A stretch of 64,000 bases of DNA from Pelagicoccus sp. SDUM812005 (lineage in GTDB: Bacteria; Verrucomicrobiota; Verrucomicrobiia; Opitutales; Opitutaceae): NCBI RefSeq assembly GCF_031127875.1, contig NZ_JARXIA010000015.1:109823-173822 (forward strand), read 5' to 3'. The notes beneath the pieces were generated by a model. It did not search any database and had not been told where the DNA came from. It saw only the letters and a program-made list of their open reading frames with translations. A program made the translations under genes and the position numbers. Positions 62,773-64,000 of this stretch are shown piece by piece (the stretch's first letter is position 1; each line of letters begins with the position of its first letter).

Positions 62773-63583
62773 CAGGCACAAAGTCCAAACCTACATTGAA
62801 AATGAATTGGGATGTTACTCTCCTTCAAACTTCAGCAACTACAAACAACAGTTAGAACGATTTTCGCTAAACAATCAGCGGCTAAGCAATCTACGGATAG
62901 CAATAAAATCGGATGCTAGATCAAGTTTCTCCAAAGGAGCGCTCTCGCTAGCGGAGGGCATCTCCAACCTTTGTCTCGGTCGATATTCTTGGTCTATCGT
63001 TCAATTATACTACTCCAACTTCTACTTTTTGAGGTGCCGGATCTTGCTCAACGGAGTTGCACTAGTCAGATGCGGATCTCCCTACACTATTAGGGCACTA
63101 GAAAACGAACTACCAAATAAGCTTAACATACGAGACCGTAAATACTCGGGAGATCATGGGATCGCAATAAAGATCCAAACTAGCAACTTCAGCAACTCTG
63201 ACATTTTACTCAGTAATTCTATCAACGGAGTAAATGTGTACGAATGGTTGAAAACACAACGAGAAACAGTTCAATACAAGAAGCGACATTTCGAGGACCC
63301 TAAAAGACTATCAATAGTCAAAAACATTGTGCCGCAGAAAGGATCAACCAAGATCGCGGATTACATAGATTCTTTCCTAAATGAACCTAATCACATATAC
63401 TGCTTCCTCGAGGACTATGCGATCTTAGCAACTCCTCTCGTCAACGGAAAAATGGCGTTAGGTTTGCTAAAACAATGGAATACTACACCTTTCGCATCTT
63501 CATTCACAAAGCACCTAAAAAACGCGCTCCCCTTTAACATACCGATCCGGTCGAAACTGAACGACATCCTCGAGTGCAGGTAG
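62756..63583 (+). CDS. Uncharacterised helical protein coupled to the DGQHR gene
   Basis: A 275-residue protein whose ATG lies 17 nt inside the DGQHR gene in another frame. It is helical at the N-terminus and has a central segment with SWSIVQLYYSNFYFLRCRIL (about 85-104). This aromatic helix resembles helices in HEPN or YaaC-type proteins, although no RxxxxH RNase motif is evident. The C-terminal half is mixed alpha/beta. Low GC content matches its partner. I do not recognise the family; its dependence on the DGQHR gene is inferred from overlap. Confidence 0.6.
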   Translation: MATLSDRHKVQTYIENELGCYSPSNFSNYKQQLERFSLNNQRLSNLRIAIKSDARSSFSKGALSLAEGISNLCLGRYSWSIVQLYYSNFYFLRCRILLNGVALVRCGSPYTIRALENELPNKLNIRDRKYSGDHGIAIKIQTSNFSNSDILLSNSINGVNVYEWLKTQRETVQYKKRHFEDPKRLSIVKNIVPQKGSTKIADYIDSFLNEPNHIYCFLEDYAILATPLVNGKMALGLLKQWNTTPFASSFTKHLKNALPFNIPIRSKLNDILECR

Positions 63584-63677
63584 AAAAAGGGGCCCTAGAG
63601 GGTCAGGCCCTAAACCTTGATGTTAGCCCCCACCCTCCCGTCATCCTTCCTAGTATCCAGCAATCCAACACAACTGA

Positions 63678-63923
63678 ATGCCCGAGCCCCAATACACAAT
63701 TGAGCCGCTGGATCCCAAGGTGCACGACCGGAGCTCATTCCGGAACGAAGAAAAGGCACTTGAATCATACATCCAAACTCAGGCTCGAAAAGACGCAAAA
63801 GCGCGAGCTTCGATCTGCTTCGTTCTCACCTCAAAATCAGCTCCCGAAAAGATACTCGGGTACTACACTCTCTCAAACGCATCCATTGATGCAGCCTCGA
63901 TCCCCGAAGGCGAACAAAGATGA
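63678..63923 (+). pseudogene. Truncated GNAT acetyltransferase (TacT-like toxin remnant)
   Basis: The 81 codons encode the first half of a type II toxin-like GNAT acetyltransferase: IEPLDPKVHDRSSFRNEE, then SKSAPEKILGYYTLSNASI and IPEGEQR. In complete proteins a cofactor-binding segment with LGRLAVD follows. Here a TGA stops the frame after GEQR, and no frame of the next 77 nt restores that segment. It has thus been cut by recombination. No DUF1778-type antitoxin gene is immediately upstream. Window end prevents identifying what replaced the 3' part. Confidence 0.65.
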
Positions 63924-64000
63924 CATGGGAGCAGTTGTCAGTCGTGAGCGATCACGCTAACGGTTCCCGTGTATGAAGCAGAAAACTACCACTCCCACGT

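Noticed and set aside
63584..64000. Integron attC sites around the GNAT gene
   Set aside because: GTTAG and CTAAC pieces occur (about 63623 and 63955), but they do not form the paired R/L box structure of attC.

Overview
The window reads as a GC-rich chromosomal stretch from a Gram-negative heterotroph. A member of the Verrucomicrobiota (Opitutales/Pelagicoccus-like) fits best: an envelope-stress and outer-membrane lipid gene set (PqiA/MCE, AsmA-like), a Gld-type ABC/DUF4340 cluster, many hybrid histidine kinases, and a chlamydia-like class I ribonucleotide reductase. This placement is inference from gene content; no rRNA, tRNA, CRISPR array or complete insertion sequence was seen. Gene density is high, with many 4-nt ATGA overlaps.

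Layout. 1-8668: a co-directional set that looks catabolic for amines and gamma-glutamyl compounds: flavin amine oxidase (5' end cut off by the window), c-type cytochrome, ammonium channel, a membrane-anchored protein with three Rid domains, aldehyde dehydrogenase, gamma-glutamyltransferase and M19 dipeptidase. The first three genes overlap each other. 8773-24008: a glycosyltransferase, two hybrid histidine kinases, a MATE pump, a partner-switching pair (STAS protein; HATPase-GAF-PP2C protein) around an exopolysaccharide initiation cluster (kinase, sugar transferase, a chimeric hexapeptide/sugar-transferase-like protein), a peptidase C15 homologue lacking its catalytic Cys and His, and YhbY. 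24581-32740: 2-oxoacid:ferredoxin oxidoreductase KorAB, a signalling ATPase, an MFS carrier, a metal permease fused to an HMA domain and a small exported protein. 32804-43846: an HrpA-type helicase with no usable ATG before its Walker A motif and with an in-frame 33-bp tandem repeat, a PerM-type membrane protein, PqiA plus a short two-MCE PqiB, and the three-gene proton-translocating transhydrogenase. 44320-55616: a sodium:solute symporter, an ACT-domain regulator, and a five-gene ABC/GldG/DUF4340/AsmA-like cluster. 55866-60641: nrdB-nrdA with a recognisable promoter carrying two NrdR-type boxes 31 bp apart.

60739-64000 is an accessory tail. It holds a nucleotidyltransferase with a small overlapping partner, then a clearly AT-rich two-gene unit (DGQHR/DndB-type protein plus an unrecognised helical protein overlapping it by 17 nt), then a truncated GNAT toxin-like gene. 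This is the most defence-island-like part of the window and the best candidate for an undescribed system.

A second window-wide signal is the heptamer GTATCCA. By hand count it occurs about 33 times on the + strand and about 9 times on the - strand, far above expectation, and its + strand bias persists inside genes transcribed from the - strand. That is the behaviour of a polar chromosome-organising, recombination or uptake motif rather than of codon usage.
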